Part shown: one piece after another, positions 27,367-36,845 of the stretch | Layout: every line of letters starts with the position of its first letter | Position numbering within the stretch: position 1 is the stretch's first letter | Origin: Pseudomonadota bacterium | GTDB taxonomy: Bacteria; Pseudomonadota; Gammaproteobacteria; Burkholderiales; Burkholderiaceae_C | DNA length: 51,569 nucleotides | NCBI GenBank assembly: GCA_021805825.1 | Contig: JAJZEC010000023.1 | Coordinates: forward strand, 1-51,569 | Reading direction: 5' to 3' | Program-made: the position numbers and the translations under genes | The notes under the pieces: model-generated | What the model saw: the letters and a program-made list of their open reading frames with translations, nothing else | Database searches by the model: none | What the model was told of the DNA's origin: nothing

Positions 27367-29484
27367 ATGTCCTCCCCCGCTGCCGAACCGTCGCCGAACA
27401 AGCGGCGCCTGTTCGTCACCACCGCGCTGCCCTACGCCAACGGCGCCTTCCACATCGGCCACATGATGGAATACATCCAGGCGGACATCTGGGTACGCCT
27501 GCAGCGCATGCTCGGCCACGAAGTGCACTTCGTCTGCGCCGACGACGCGCACGGCGCGCCGATCATGATCGCCGCCGACAAGATGGGCAAGACCCCGCAG
27601 GAGTTCGTTGCCGACATCGCGGCCGGCCGCCCGCGCTACCTCGACGGATTCCACATCCGCTTCGACAACTGGCACAGCACCGACGCCCCGGAGAACCACC
27701 ATCTGGCGCAGGAGATCTACCGCGCCCTGCGCAAGGCGGGATTGATCGCCGAACGGTCGATCGAGCAGTTCTACGACCCGGTCAAGGGCATGTTCCTGCC
27801 CGACCGCTACATCAAGGGGCATTGCCCGAAGTGCGACAGCCCCGATCAATACGGGGATTCCTGCGAGGTCTGTGGCGCCGTCTACGGGCCGACCGAGCTG
27901 CGCAAGCCCTACTCGGCCCTGTCCGGCGCAACCCCCGAGCTGCGCAGCAGCGAGCATTACTTCTTCCAGCTGTCCTCCGAGCGCTGCGTGGACTTCCTGC
28001 GCAACTGGACGCAGGCCGGCGACGCGCAGGGCAGGCCCCACCTGCAGCAGGAAGTGCTGAACAAGGTCCGGGAGTGGTTCACCGTCGACGAGCACGGCCG
28101 CGGCGGACTGGCGGACTGGGACATCTCCCGTGACGCGCCCTACTTCGGCATCGAGATCCCCGACGCGCCCGGCAAGTACTTCTACGTCTGGCTCGACGCA
28201 CCGATCGGCTACCTGGCCAGCCTGAAGAACCACTTCGACACGGGCCGGGCCGCGGCGCACTGGCACGAAGCGTCGCGCACGCAGCAGGACTTCGACACCT
28301 TCCTGCGCGACCCGGCGGTCGAACAGGTGCACTTCATCGGCAAGGACATCGTGTACTTCCACACCCTGTTCTGGCCTGCCACCCTGCATTTCTCCGGGCG
28401 CAAGACGCCGAGCCAGATCCACGTGCACGGCCACGTGACGGTCGGCGGAGAGAAGATGAGCAAAAGCCGGGGCACCGGCATTTCCCCGCTGCGCTACCTC
28501 GAACTGCAGCTCGACCCCGAATGGCTGCGCTATTACCTGGCGGCCAAGCTGTCGGGCCGTGTCGACGACCTGGATTTCGGCGCCGAGGACTTCGTGGCCC
28601 GCGTCAACAGCGACCTCGTCGGCAAGTACGTGAACATCGCCAGCCGCGCCTGCCGCTTCATCACCCAGCATTTCGACGGCCGCCTCGACTACCTCGGAGC
28701 CACCGACGCCCTGCGCGAGGCGGCGCGTGCGCTGGCCCACGACGTGGCCGCTGCGCTGGACGCCCGGGAGTACGCGCGCGCGCTGCGCGAGATCATGGCG
28801 CATGCCGACCGCATCAACGCCGCCTTCGACACCGCGCAGCCCTGGGTGCTGGCCAAGGATGCCTCGCGTCGTGCCGAACTGCAGGACGTGTGCTCGCGCG
28901 CACTGGCCGGCTTCTGGACGCTGTCGGTGCTGCTCGCGCCGGTGCTGCCGGCCACCGCCTCGCGGGTCGCGCGCGAGCTCTTCGGCCTGCAGCGCGATTT
29001 TCTCTGGAGCGACTGCGCCGAACTGCCGCGGCAGGTGGCGCCCTACCGCCATCTGCTGCAGCGTGTCGACCCGGCGCGGCTGCAGCAGCTGCTGCAGCCC
29101 GAGGCGAAGCCCGAAGCGCCGCAGGCCCCCGCGCAGCCGTCCATCGGCATCGAGGATTTCGCGAAGGTCGAGTTGCGCGTGGCCCGCATCGTCGACGCGC
29201 AGGCGGTCGAGGGTTCGACCAAGCTGCTGCGCCTGAGCCTGGATCTGGGCGAGCGCGATGCCCAGGGCGGTTCGCGGCTGCGCAATGTCTTCTCCGGGAT
29301 CGCCTCGGCCTACGACCCGCGGGCCCTGGTGGGCAGACTGACCGTGGTGGTCGCCAACCTGGCCGCGCGCAAGATGAAGTTCGGCCTCAGCGAAGGCATG
29401 GTGCTGGCCGCCTCGGGCGAGGGCCCCGGCATCTTCCTGCTCGCCCCGGACTCCGGGGCCGAGCCCGGCATGCGGGTAAGCTGA
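27367..29484 (+). CDS. metG: Methionyl-tRNA synthetase
   Basis: Class I synthetase, about 705 aa. HIGH motif as FHIGHMM near the N-terminus, a zinc knuckle CPKC...CEVC, KMSKS as EKMSKSRG, and a C-terminal tRNA-binding/dimerisation domain ([15 protein letters not shown]...). I use the ATG at 27367, which has AGGA 8 nt upstream; the ATG at 27358 has no spacing from that site. The 292-bp gap to apbC has a TACAAT box at 27217 but no good -35. Confidence 0.95.
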   Translation: MSSPAAEPSPNKRRLFVTTALPYANGAFHIGHMMEYIQADIWVRLQRMLGHEVHFVCADDAHGAPIMIAADKMGKTPQEFVADIAAGRPRYLDGFHIRFDNWHSTDAPENHHLAQEIYRALRKAGLIAERSIEQFYDPVKGMFLPDRYIKGHCPKCDSPDQYGDSCEVCGAVYGPTELRKPYSALSGATPELRSSEHYFFQLSSERCVDFLRNWTQAGDAQGRPHLQQEVLNKVREWFTVDEHGRGGLADWDISRDAPYFGIEIPDAPGKYFYVWLDAPIGYLASLKNHFDTGRAAAHWHEASRTQQDFDTFLRDPAVEQVHFIGKDIVYFHTLFWPATLHFSGRKTPSQIHVHGHVTVGGEKMSKSRGTGISPLRYLELQLDPEWLRYYLAAKLSGRVDDLDFGAEDFVARVNSDLVGKYVNIASRACRFITQHFDGRLDYLGATDALREAARALAHDVAAALDAREYARALREIMAHADRINAAFDTAQPWVLAKDASRRAELQDVCSRALAGFWTLSVLLAPVLPATASRVARELFGLQRDFLWSDCAELPRQVAPYRHLLQRVDPARLQQLLQPEAKPEAPQAPAQPSIGIEDFAKVELRVARIVDAQAVEGSTKLLRLSLDLGERDAQGGSRLRNVFSGIASAYDPRALVGRLTVVVANLAARKMKFGLSEGMVLAASGEGPGIFLLAPDSGAEPGMRVS

Positions 29485-29506
29485 GTCCACGCTCAGGAGC
29501 CACACC

Positions 29507-30415
29507 ATGCCCGTCGAGACAGCCCCTTCGCCCGCGCAGGCCCTGCGCGCCTTCGACGACACGCAGTGGCAGGACGGCCCATCGAGCGCGCTGGAGGCGC
29601 TGGTGGAAGGCGGCTGCGTGCTGCACTTCCCCAAGCTGGCCTTCGAACTGCTGCCGCACGAACAGGGTTTCGCCGACCCGCGCTGGAGCGACGGCCGGGC
29701 CAAGAACATCAGCCTGCGCGCGCCCGGCGAACTGCGCGGGGCGCGCGGCACACCCGAGGAACTGCGGCAGCTGCAGGCGATGATCGCGCGCTTCGCCTTG
29801 CAGGCCGAGCAGCTGGTGCACCGGCTGTTCCCCGGCTACCGCGGCAAGCTGCGCGCGGGCAATGCCTCGCTGCGCCCGTTCGAGATCGCCGGGCGCGAGA
29901 CCTCGTGGCGCAAGGACGACACCCGACTGCATGTCGATGCCTTTCCGTCCAACCCCACGCGCGGACTGCGGCTGTTGCGCGTGTTCAGCAACGTCGACCC
30001 GGCGGGCCGTCCGCGCCAGTGGCGCATCGGCGAGCCTTTCGCGGATTTCGCAGCCTCCTTCGCGCCGCGGCTGCGCCGCCCGCTGCCCGGTGCTGCCCGC
30101 GCGCTGCACCTGCTGGGTTTGTCGAAGGCGCTGCGCACCCCCTACGACGAGGCCATGCTGCAACTGCACGACCTGGTGAAAGCCGACCTCGACTACCAGA
30201 GCCGCGCGCCGCAGGCACGGGTGGATTTCGCCTCCGGAAGCACCTGGGTGGTGTTTTCCGACCAGGTGCTGCACGCGGTGATGGGCGGACAGCACATGAT
30301 GGAGCAGACCTTCTACCTGCACCCCGACGACCAGCTGGCGCCGGACAGCTCTCCGTGGCGCGTGCTCGAGCGCCTGCTCGGGCGCAAGCTCGGGGTGCCG
30401 TCAGGCAGGGCATGA
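29507..30415 (+). CDS. kdoO: Kdo 3-hydroxylase (Fe(II)/2-oxoglutarate dioxygenase)
   Basis: 302 aa. Recognised as the Kdo hydroxylase family (KdoO), which oxidises Kdo to Ko in lipopolysaccharide inner core of Burkholderia and Yersinia. The iron-binding His-x-Asp is visible in RLHVDAFPSNPT (about residues 140-143), the distal His in DQVLHAVMGG, and RGLRLLRVFSN matches the family. GGAG precedes the ATG. The stop overlaps the waaC start (ATGA), which strongly supports a core-LPS role. Confidence 0.82.
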   Translation: MPVETAPSPAQALRAFDDTQWQDGPSSALEALVEGGCVLHFPKLAFELLPHEQGFADPRWSDGRAKNISLRAPGELRGARGTPEELRQLQAMIARFALQAEQLVHRLFPGYRGKLRAGNASLRPFEIAGRETSWRKDDTRLHVDAFPSNPTRGLRLLRVFSNVDPAGRPRQWRIGEPFADFAASFAPRLRRPLPGAARALHLLGLSKALRTPYDEAMLQLHDLVKADLDYQSRAPQARVDFASGSTWVVFSDQVLHAVMGGQHMMEQTFYLHPDDQLAPDSSPWRVLERLLGRKLGVPSGRA

Positions 30416-31455
30416 GGCACGCCGGCCTCGCGCTGCCGCTGGCCTGGGGCTCAGGCACGCTGCCGGACGCACCGCGCAGCCTGCTGCTGGTGCAGCTGTC
30501 GGCGATGGGCGACCAGGTGCAGACCCTGCCCGCGGTGTCGGACATCGCGGCGCGCTGGCCGGCGCTGCGCATCGACTGGGCGGTCGATGCCCGCTTTGCC
30601 GCCATTGCGCGCCGGCACCCCGCGGTGCGCCGGGTGTTCGCGCTTCCGCTCAAGGCGCTGCAGAAGGCTCCGCTGGATCGGCGGCTGTGGCTCGCCCTGC
30701 TGGCCGAGCTGCGGGCCTTGCGCGCCAGCCGCTATGACCTGGTCTGGGATCCGCAAAGCGTGCTCAAGAGCTCGATGGTGTGTCGTCTGGCGCGCAGCCC
30801 GCTGCGCGTGGGCTACCGGGCGGCAGACTGCGGCGGCGAACCGGCCGCCGCGCGCGCCTACCAGCTGCATTACGCGCGCCCGCCCGAACTGCACGGAACC
30901 CTCGGTCGCCGCGCCTTCGCGGCGGCCGTGCTCGACACCGACCTGCGACGCCCGGTGCAGTACCGCCTCGCCGAGGCGCTGCTGGCCGCGGCCCCCGAGC
31001 GCACGCGGGTACTGCTCGCGCACGGGGTGTCGCGACCACACCGCGAGTGGCCGCAGGCGAACTGGATCGAGCTGGCACGGCGTCTGCACGCACAGGGCAT
31101 CGGGGTCAAGCTGACCTGGGGCAGCCAGCGCGAGGAGCTGCGCGCACGGGCCATCGCCGCCGCGCTGCCCGCGGGCGCGGTGCGCCTGGATCCGCCGCCG
31201 GCCGACCTCGACCAGCTGCTGCGCTACATTGCCGACAGCCGCGCGGTGGTCGGGCTGGACACCGGCTTCACGCATTTCGCCGCGGCGCTGCGCCTGCCGC
31301 TGCTGGGCGTGTTCAGCGCCGCCACCGGGCCGGCGGTGCTGCTGCCCGAGGATCCGGAGATCACCTGCTGTGTCGGAGGCGACGGGCTCGATCCCGACGT
31401 CGACCAGGCCTGGCGCGGATTGTCCCGGCTGCTCGGACTGGCGCGGCAGGCCTAA
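30412..31455 (+). CDS. waaC: Lipopolysaccharide heptosyltransferase I
   Basis: GT9 glycosyltransferase adding the first heptose to Kdo2-lipid A. 347 aa starting at ATG 30412, which overlaps kdoO by 4 bp. LLVQLSAMGDQVQTLPAV at the N-terminus, VWDPQSVLKSS, and VGLDTGFTHFAAAL in the C-terminal domain are family features. WaaC versus WaaF: the short inner motif and context favour WaaC, but not decisively. Confidence 0.87.
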   Translation: MRHAGLALPLAWGSGTLPDAPRSLLLVQLSAMGDQVQTLPAVSDIAARWPALRIDWAVDARFAAIARRHPAVRRVFALPLKALQKAPLDRRLWLALLAELRALRASRYDLVWDPQSVLKSSMVCRLARSPLRVGYRAADCGGEPAAARAYQLHYARPPELHGTLGRRAFAAAVLDTDLRRPVQYRLAEALLAAAPERTRVLLAHGVSRPHREWPQANWIELARRLHAQGIGVKLTWGSQREELRARAIAAALPAGAVRLDPPPADLDQLLRYIADSRAVVGLDTGFTHFAAALRLPLLGVFSAATGPAVLLPEDPEITCCVGGDGLDPDVDQAWRGLSRLLGLARQA

Positions 31456-31522
31456 GATTGCATCTGGGGCGCCCGGGCGGGTTCCGGTCGCCATGCACAT
31501 TGCCACCCAACCGAGTACTGCA

Positions 31523-31720
31523 ATGCCCTTTGCCGTCAAGCCCTACGTATCCGAAGCCACGCGTTTCCTGCAGGAACTCAAGTCCCAGCACCCCGAGCTG
31601 GAAGAGGCCCAGAAAAGCGGCCGTGCCCGCCTCTGGGATCGCCCGCAGGATGCCGATCTGCACGCCGCCTTCGACGCCGCCCGCGTGCCCCAGAAGGCCT
31701 ACGTCTACGGCATCGACTGA
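31523..31720 (+). CDS. DUF3460 family small protein
   Basis: 65 aa, MPFAVKPYVSEATRFLQELK at the N-terminus and QKAYVYGID at the C-terminus match DUF3460, a small Burkholderiales family of unknown function. Starts at ATG 31523. Sits between waaC and scpA in the same direction. Confidence 0.78.
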   Translation: MPFAVKPYVSEATRFLQELKSQHPELEEAQKSGRARLWDRPQDADLHAAFDAARVPQKAYVYGID

Positions 31721-31733
31721 AACAGGCCCCAAG

Positions 31734-32594
31734 GTGTCGAGCGCAACTGCCGCGGTCGGTGACGCCGAACAGCTACTGGCCGCGGCTGCCGAGGAACTGC
31801 CGCAGACCGTCGACGGCCTGGCCGTGGCCAGACTGTACGGCCAGCCGCTGTTCGAGCTGCCGCAGGATCTGTACATACCCCCCGACGCGCTGGAGGTCTT
31901 CCTCGAGGCCTTCGAGGGCCCGCTCGACCTTCTGCTCTATCTCATCCGGCGCCAGGACTTCAACATCCTGGACATCCCCATGGCGCAGGTCACGCGCCAG
32001 TACCTGGAGTACGTCGAGCAGATCCGACGCACCAACCTGGAACTGGCCGCCGAGTACCTGCTGATGGCGGCCATGCTCATCGAGATCAAGTCGCGCATGC
32101 TGCTGCCGCGGCCTGCCGCGGCCGACGGCGCCGAGGCGGAAGATCCACGCGCCGAACTGGTGCGCCGGCTGCTTGAATACGAACGCATGAAGCTGGCGGC
32201 GCAGCAACTCGAGGCCCGGCCGCAGGCCGGGCGCGACTTCTGGCGCGCCCAGGTGGCCTTCGAACGCAGCCCGCGCTCGCTGCTGCCCGAGCTCGGGGTC
32301 GAGGAACTGCGCCAGGCCTGGGCCGAGGTGCTGCGCCGGGCGCGGCTGCACGCGCGCCACACCATCGGCCAGGAGCCGATTTCCCTGCGCGAGGTCATGA
32401 GCGCGGTCGTGCGCCACCTGCAGGATCGCCGCTGGGCCGAATTCAGCGAACTGTTCGAGCCTGCGCGCGGCGTGGTGCACGCGGTGGTGACCTTCGTCGC
32501 CCTGCTCGAACTCGCCCGCGAGGGCCTGGTGCAGCTCACCCAGGCCGAGGCCTACGCGCCGCTGTACCTGCGGCTCGCCTACACCCCATCCTGA
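31734..32594 (+). CDS. scpA: Segregation and condensation protein ScpA
   Basis: Kleisin subunit of the SMC-ScpAB condensin. The core motif [26 protein letters not shown] is unmistakable, followed by [21 protein letters not shown], and a C-terminal winged-helix ([17 protein letters not shown]). No ATG is available before the core, so I use GTG 31734 with AGG 7 nt upstream (286 aa). scpB is not in the window. Confidence 0.9.
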   Translation: MSSATAAVGDAEQLLAAAAEELPQTVDGLAVARLYGQPLFELPQDLYIPPDALEVFLEAFEGPLDLLLYLIRRQDFNILDIPMAQVTRQYLEYVEQIRRTNLELAAEYLLMAAMLIEIKSRMLLPRPAAADGAEAEDPRAELVRRLLEYERMKLAAQQLEARPQAGRDFWRAQVAFERSPRSLLPELGVEELRQAWAEVLRRARLHARHTIGQEPISLREVMSAVVRHLQDRRWAEFSELFEPARGVVHAVVTFVALLELAREGLVQLTQAEAYAPLYLRLAYTPS

Positions 32595-32604
32595 GTCACC
32601 TGCC

Positions 32605-33468
32605 ATGTCCGCCCCTCCTTCCGAAGCCGCTGCGGCCCCCTACGGCGGCGCCGCCGCGCCGGGACGCAAGCCGCTGACCCTGCACCGCCTGCGGGCGATG
32701 CGCGACGCCGGCGAGCGCATCGCCATGCTCACCGCCTACGACGCCGCCAGCGCGGCCCTGCTCGACGACTGCGGGGTCGACTGCCTGCTGGTCGGCGACT
32801 CGCTGGGCATGGTCATGCAAGGTCATGCATCGACCTTGCCGGTGAGCCTGGAGCAGATGGCCTACCACGTCGCCTGCGTGGCACGCGCGGCGCGGCGGGC
32901 CTGGGTGCTCGCCGACCTGCCCTTCGGCAGCTACCAGGCCGACACCGCCCAGGCGATGCGCAGCGCGACGACGCTGATGCAGGCCGGGGCGCAGATGGTC
33001 AAGCTCGAGGGAGGCGGCTGGACGACTTCGCTGGTGGCCTCGCTGGTCGAGCGGGGCATTCCGGTGTGCGCCCACCTCGGGCTGACGCCGCAGAGCGTGC
33101 ACGCGCTGGGCGGCTACCGCATCCAGGGTCGCGATGCCGACAGCGCCCAGCGTCTGCGCCAGCACGCGCGGGATCTGGCCGGCGCGGGGGCGGCCATGCT
33201 CGTGCTCGAGCTCGTGCCCTCCGATCTGGCGGCCAGCGTGAGCGCGGAGTTCCCCGGCATCTGCATCGGCATCGGTGCCGGCGCGCGCACCCACGGGCAG
33301 GTGCTGGTGCTGCACGACATGCTCGACATCACCCTGGGCGCCAAGCCCCGCTTCGTGCGCAATTTCATGCAGGGCCAGCCCAGCGTGCGCGCCGCCATCG
33401 AGACCTATGTGCGCGATGTGCGCCGCGGCTCCTTCCCCGACGAGGCGCTGCATGGCTACGCGGCTTGA
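32605..33468 (+). CDS. panB: Ketopantoate hydroxymethyltransferase
   Basis: First dedicated step of pantothenate synthesis. 287 aa, [40 protein letters not shown] and [19 protein letters not shown] are family motifs. Preceded by an extended Ala-rich N-terminus. 10 bp after scpA, and panC follows at once. Confidence 0.95.
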   Translation: MSAPPSEAAAAPYGGAAAPGRKPLTLHRLRAMRDAGERIAMLTAYDAASAALLDDCGVDCLLVGDSLGMVMQGHASTLPVSLEQMAYHVACVARAARRAWVLADLPFGSYQADTAQAMRSATTLMQAGAQMVKLEGGGWTTSLVASLVERGIPVCAHLGLTPQSVHALGGYRIQGRDADSAQRLRQHARDLAGAGAAMLVLELVPSDLAASVSAEFPGICIGIGAGARTHGQVLVLHDMLDITLGAKPRFVRNFMQGQPSVRAAIETYVRDVRRGSFPDEALHGYAA

Positions 33469-33478
33469 GCAAGCGGCG

Positions 33479-34345
33479 ATGCCCACCCCGACCCCGATGC
33501 GCATCCTGCACAGCCGCGCCGCGCTGCAGGCGGAGCTGCAGGCGCTGCCGCGTCCGCCTGTGCTGGTGCCGACCATGGGCCACCTGCACGCCGGCCACCT
33601 GGCGCTGGTGGCGCGCGCCCGCGCGCTGGGCGGCCCCGTGGTCGCCAGTGTCTTCGTCAACCGCCCGCAGTTCGGCGCCGGCGAGGATTTCGACCGCTAC
33701 CCGCGCGACCTCGAACGCGACGCCGAGTTGCTGCGGCAGGCCGGCTGCGATCTGCTGTTCGCCCCCGGCGAAGCCGACATGTACCCGGTCGCGCAGACCT
33801 TCCAGGTGCGGCCGGATCCGCAGCTGGCGTCGCAGCTCGAGGGGGCTGCGCGCCCGGGCCACTTCGACGCGGTGGCCACCGTGGTGCTCAAGCTGCTGCA
33901 GCTCACGCGGCCGTCGGCCGCGGTGTTCGGCAAGAAGGACTATCAGCAGTGGCTGGTGGTGCGCGCGATGGTCGAACAATTCGCGCTGGGCGTGCGCATC
34001 GAGGGCGTGGACACCGTGCGCGAAGACGACGGCCTGGCGATGTCGTCGCGCAACAGCTACCTCAGCCCGGCGCAGCGCGCGCAGGCGCCGCAACTGCAGC
34101 GCGCGCTGCGCGCGCTCGCGGCGCGGCTGCCCGGATGCGCCGAGGCGCGAGGCCTGCAAGCCCTGGAGGCCGATGCGCAGCAGCAGCTGCGGGCGCAGGG
34201 CTGGGATCCGGATTACATCAGCGTGCGCCGGCGCGCCGACCTGCAGCCGGCGGGAGACGAAGACCTGGCCGCGGCCGGCCGCCTGGTGGTGCTCGGTGCC
34301 GCGCGGCTGGGCAGCACGCGGCTGCTCGACAACCTCGAAATCTGA
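33479..34345 (+). CDS. panC: Pantothenate synthetase
   Basis: Joins pantoate and beta-alanine with ATP. VPTMGHLHAGHLALV (HIGH-like), SVFVNRPQFGAGEDFDRYPR, FGKKDYQQW and MSSRNSYLS (KMSKS-like) are present; the usual Asn in PTMGxLHxGH is His here. Start options are 33452, 33479 and 33497; I use 33479 (288 aa), just after the panB stop. Confidence 0.93.
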   Translation: MPTPTPMRILHSRAALQAELQALPRPPVLVPTMGHLHAGHLALVARARALGGPVVASVFVNRPQFGAGEDFDRYPRDLERDAELLRQAGCDLLFAPGEADMYPVAQTFQVRPDPQLASQLEGAARPGHFDAVATVVLKLLQLTRPSAAVFGKKDYQQWLVVRAMVEQFALGVRIEGVDTVREDDGLAMSSRNSYLSPAQRAQAPQLQRALRALAARLPGCAEARGLQALEADAQQQLRAQGWDPDYISVRRRADLQPAGDEDLAAAGRLVVLGAARLGSTRLLDNLEI

Positions 34346-34364
34346 CACCGGGGCGTAGCCCATC

Positions 34365-35951
34365 ATGCAACCCAGTGACGTGCTGATCATCGGCGGCGGG
34401 CTGGCCGGGCTGAGCGCGGCGCTGCAGCTGGCCGAACAGGCTACGGTCACCGTGCTGGCCAAGCGCGAGCTGGAAGTCTCGGCCAGCCAGTGGGCCCAGG
34501 GCGGAATCGCCGCGGTGCTGGGCGCTGGCGACAGCGTCGACGCGCATGTGCGCGACACCCTGGTTGCCGGCGCCATGCTCAACGACCAGCAGGCCACGCG
34601 TTTCGCCATCGAGCGCGGCCCGGCGGCGATCGACTGGCTGCGCCGGCAAGGCGTGCCCTTCACGGCCGAGAACGGCCAGTTGCACCTGACCCGAGAGGGC
34701 GGCCACGGCCAGCGTCGCATCGCCCATGTCGCCGACGCCACCGGCGCGGCGATCCAGAACACCCTGCTGCAGCGGGTGCGCGCGCATCCGCGCATCACCG
34801 TGCTCGAGCAGCATGTGGCGATCGATCTGATCACCCAGCGCCATGTCGACGGCGACCGCCAGCCGCGTTGCTGGGGCGCCTACGCGCTCGACATCGACAG
34901 TGCGCAGGTGCGCACCTTCGTCGCCCGCCACACCATCCTGGCCACCGGCGGCGCGGGCAAGGTCTACCGCTACACGACCAACCCCGACACCGCCAGCGGT
35001 GACGGCGTGGCCATGGGCTGGCGCGCCGGCTGCCGGGTGGCGAACATGGAATTCATGCAATTCCACCCCACCTGCCTGTACCACCCACAGGCCAAGAGCT
35101 TCCTCATCTCCGAGGCGGTGCGCGGCGAGGGCGGGCTGCTGCGTCTGCCCGACGGCACCCGCTTCATGCCGGCGCACGACGAACGAGCCGAGCTCGCGCC
35201 GCGCGACGTCGTTGCGCGCGCCATCGACTTCGAGATGAAGCGCCACGGCCTGGACTGCGTCTACCTGGACATCAGCGCGCGCGGCGAGGACTTCATCCGG
35301 GAACATTTCCCGACCATCCACCAGCGCTGCCTGGAGCTGGGCATCGACATCGCGCGCCAGCCGATCCCGGTCGTGCCGGCGGTGCACTTCAGCTGCGGCG
35401 GAGTGCTCACCGATCTCGCGGGGCGCACTGACCTTCCGGGGCTGTACGCGATCGGCGAGGTGGCCTGCACCGGGTTGCACGGCGCCAACCGGCTGGCCAG
35501 CAACTCCCTGCTCGAATGCGTGGTGTTCGGTACCGCCGCGGCGCAATCCATCGCCGCCCAGCCGGCGCCGGAACTGCCGCCGGTGCGCGCCTGGGACGAA
35601 AGCCGGGTCAGCGACGCCGACGAGCTGGTGGTGATCAGCCACAACTGGGACGAACTGCGACGGATGATGTGGAACTACGTGGGCATCGTGCGCACCGACA
35701 AGCGGCTGGAGCGCGCGGCCCATCGCATCGCGCTGCTGCAGGCCGAGGTGCAGGAGTTCTATGCCAACTTCCGCGTCAACCGCGACCTGCTCGAATTGCG
35801 CAACCTGCTGCAGGTGGCCGAGTTGATCGTGCGCTCGGCCCGCCTGCGCCACGAGAGCCGCGGCCTGCACTACAGCGCCGACTGGCCGCTGACGGCCGCC
35901 CCGGCGGCGCCGACCATCCTCGTCCCGCGCGCGGCGGCCACCCCCGGCTGA
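34365..35951 (+). CDS. nadB: L-aspartate oxidase
   Basis: Flavoenzyme converting aspartate to iminoaspartate in NAD synthesis. 528 aa. FAD motif VLIIGGGLAGLSAALQLAE, SQWAQGGIAAVLG, HTILATGGAGKVY, FMQFHPTCLY, and HFSCGGVLTDLAGRTDLPGLYAIGEVACTG (catalytic His/Arg region). nadA and nadC are not nearby, so NAD genes are scattered. Confidence 0.95.
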   Translation: MQPSDVLIIGGGLAGLSAALQLAEQATVTVLAKRELEVSASQWAQGGIAAVLGAGDSVDAHVRDTLVAGAMLNDQQATRFAIERGPAAIDWLRRQGVPFTAENGQLHLTREGGHGQRRIAHVADATGAAIQNTLLQRVRAHPRITVLEQHVAIDLITQRHVDGDRQPRCWGAYALDIDSAQVRTFVARHTILATGGAGKVYRYTTNPDTASGDGVAMGWRAGCRVANMEFMQFHPTCLYHPQAKSFLISEAVRGEGGLLRLPDGTRFMPAHDERAELAPRDVVARAIDFEMKRHGLDCVYLDISARGEDFIREHFPTIHQRCLELGIDIARQPIPVVPAVHFSCGGVLTDLAGRTDLPGLYAIGEVACTGLHGANRLASNSLLECVVFGTAAAQSIAAQPAPELPPVRAWDESRVSDADELVVISHNWDELRRMMWNYVGIVRTDKRLERAAHRIALLQAEVQEFYANFRVNRDLLELRNLLQVAELIVRSARLRHESRGLHYSADWPLTAAPAAPTILVPRAAATPG

Positions 35952-35981
35952 GGCGCGCGTCTCCTGCCTGCAAGGCCAGCC

Positions 35982-36806
35982 ATGTCGGCCCACGAACTGC
36001 CCAGCGCGACCGACCGCGACCGCATCGGCGCCCTGCTGCGCGAGGCGGCCCGCCGCCACATCCTGCCACACGCGGCGGATCCGCGCGCGCGCCTGAAGGC
36101 CGATGGCAGCTGGGTCACCGATTCCGACCTCGCGATGCAGGAATGCCTGCAGCAGGCGCTGGCCGCGTCCTGGCCGGCGATTGCGCTGCTGGGGGAGGAA
36201 ATGAGCCCGCAGCAGCAGCAACAGCTGCTGGCCGACGAGGCCGCGACACCCGATGGCCCGGGGTTGTGGGTGCTCGACCCGCTCGACGGCACACGCAATT
36301 TCGCCGCCGGACTCCCGGCCTTCGGCCCCTCGCTGGCCTGGCTGCAGGGCGGGCGCATCCGCCTGGGCTGGGTGCTCGACGTGATGCGCGATGAGCTCTT
36401 CGACGCCGCCCTCGGCCACGGCGCGCGCCTGGACGGAACCCCCCTGCGCTGCCCACCGGCACCGGAACTGCGGCGCGCCATCGCCTGTGTCGACTTCAAG
36501 CGCCTGCCTGCGCCGCTGGCGACCGGGCTGGCCACCAGACCACCCTACGCTTCCCAGCGCTCGCTGGGCGCGGTCGCGCTGGACTGGTGCTGGCTGGCGG
36601 CCGGGCGCTTCCACCTCTACCTGCACGGCGCGCAAGGGTTGTGGGACTACGCCGCAGGCAGCCTGGTGCTGGCCGAGGCCGGAGGCAGCGCACAGACGCT
36701 GCAAGGCGAACCGGTCTTCGATCCATCCCTGCGGCCGCGCTCGGCGCTGGGCGCGCTCGACAGCGCGCTGCTGCGCCAGTGGTCGGACTGGATCGCCGCC
36801 GCCTGA
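35982..36806 (+). CDS. Inositol-monophosphatase-family phosphatase
   Basis: 274 aa metal-dependent phosphatase. GEEM (metal Glu pair), DPLDGTRNFAAG, and WDYAAGSLVLAEAGG are the three family signatures. Substrate not determined: SuhB, HisN or CysQ are options. The upstream Asp region (WVTDSDLAMQ) is also typical. Its stop is followed by a 28-bp hairpin. Confidence 0.85.
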   Translation: MSAHELPSATDRDRIGALLREAARRHILPHAADPRARLKADGSWVTDSDLAMQECLQQALAASWPAIALLGEEMSPQQQQQLLADEAATPDGPGLWVLDPLDGTRNFAAGLPAFGPSLAWLQGGRIRLGWVLDVMRDELFDAALGHGARLDGTPLRCPPAPELRRAIACVDFKRLPAPLATGLATRPPYASQRSLGAVALDWCWLAAGRFHLYLHGAQGLWDYAAGSLVLAEAGGSAQTLQGEPVFDPSLRPRSALGALDSALLRQWSDWIAAA

Positions 36807-36834
36807 GCGGCCGGCGCCCGGCGACGCCGGCCGC
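36807..36834. terminator. Bidirectional GC-rich hairpin between convergent genes
   Basis: Perfect 10-bp stem GCGGCCGGCG/CGCCGGCCGC with an 8-nt loop, directly after the phosphatase stop and 12 bp from the amn stop. No U-tract on either side, so it may slow polymerase or be a general mRNA 3' stabiliser. Confidence 0.5.
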
Positions 36835-36845
36835 GCCCCTCGCGT

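Noticed and set aside
24154-29751. A 1865-codon open frame on the minus strand covering fadD, apbC and the antisense of metG
   Set aside because: Low-complexity Arg/Ala/Gly composition and no domains; it is a by-product of high G+C with real genes in other frames.
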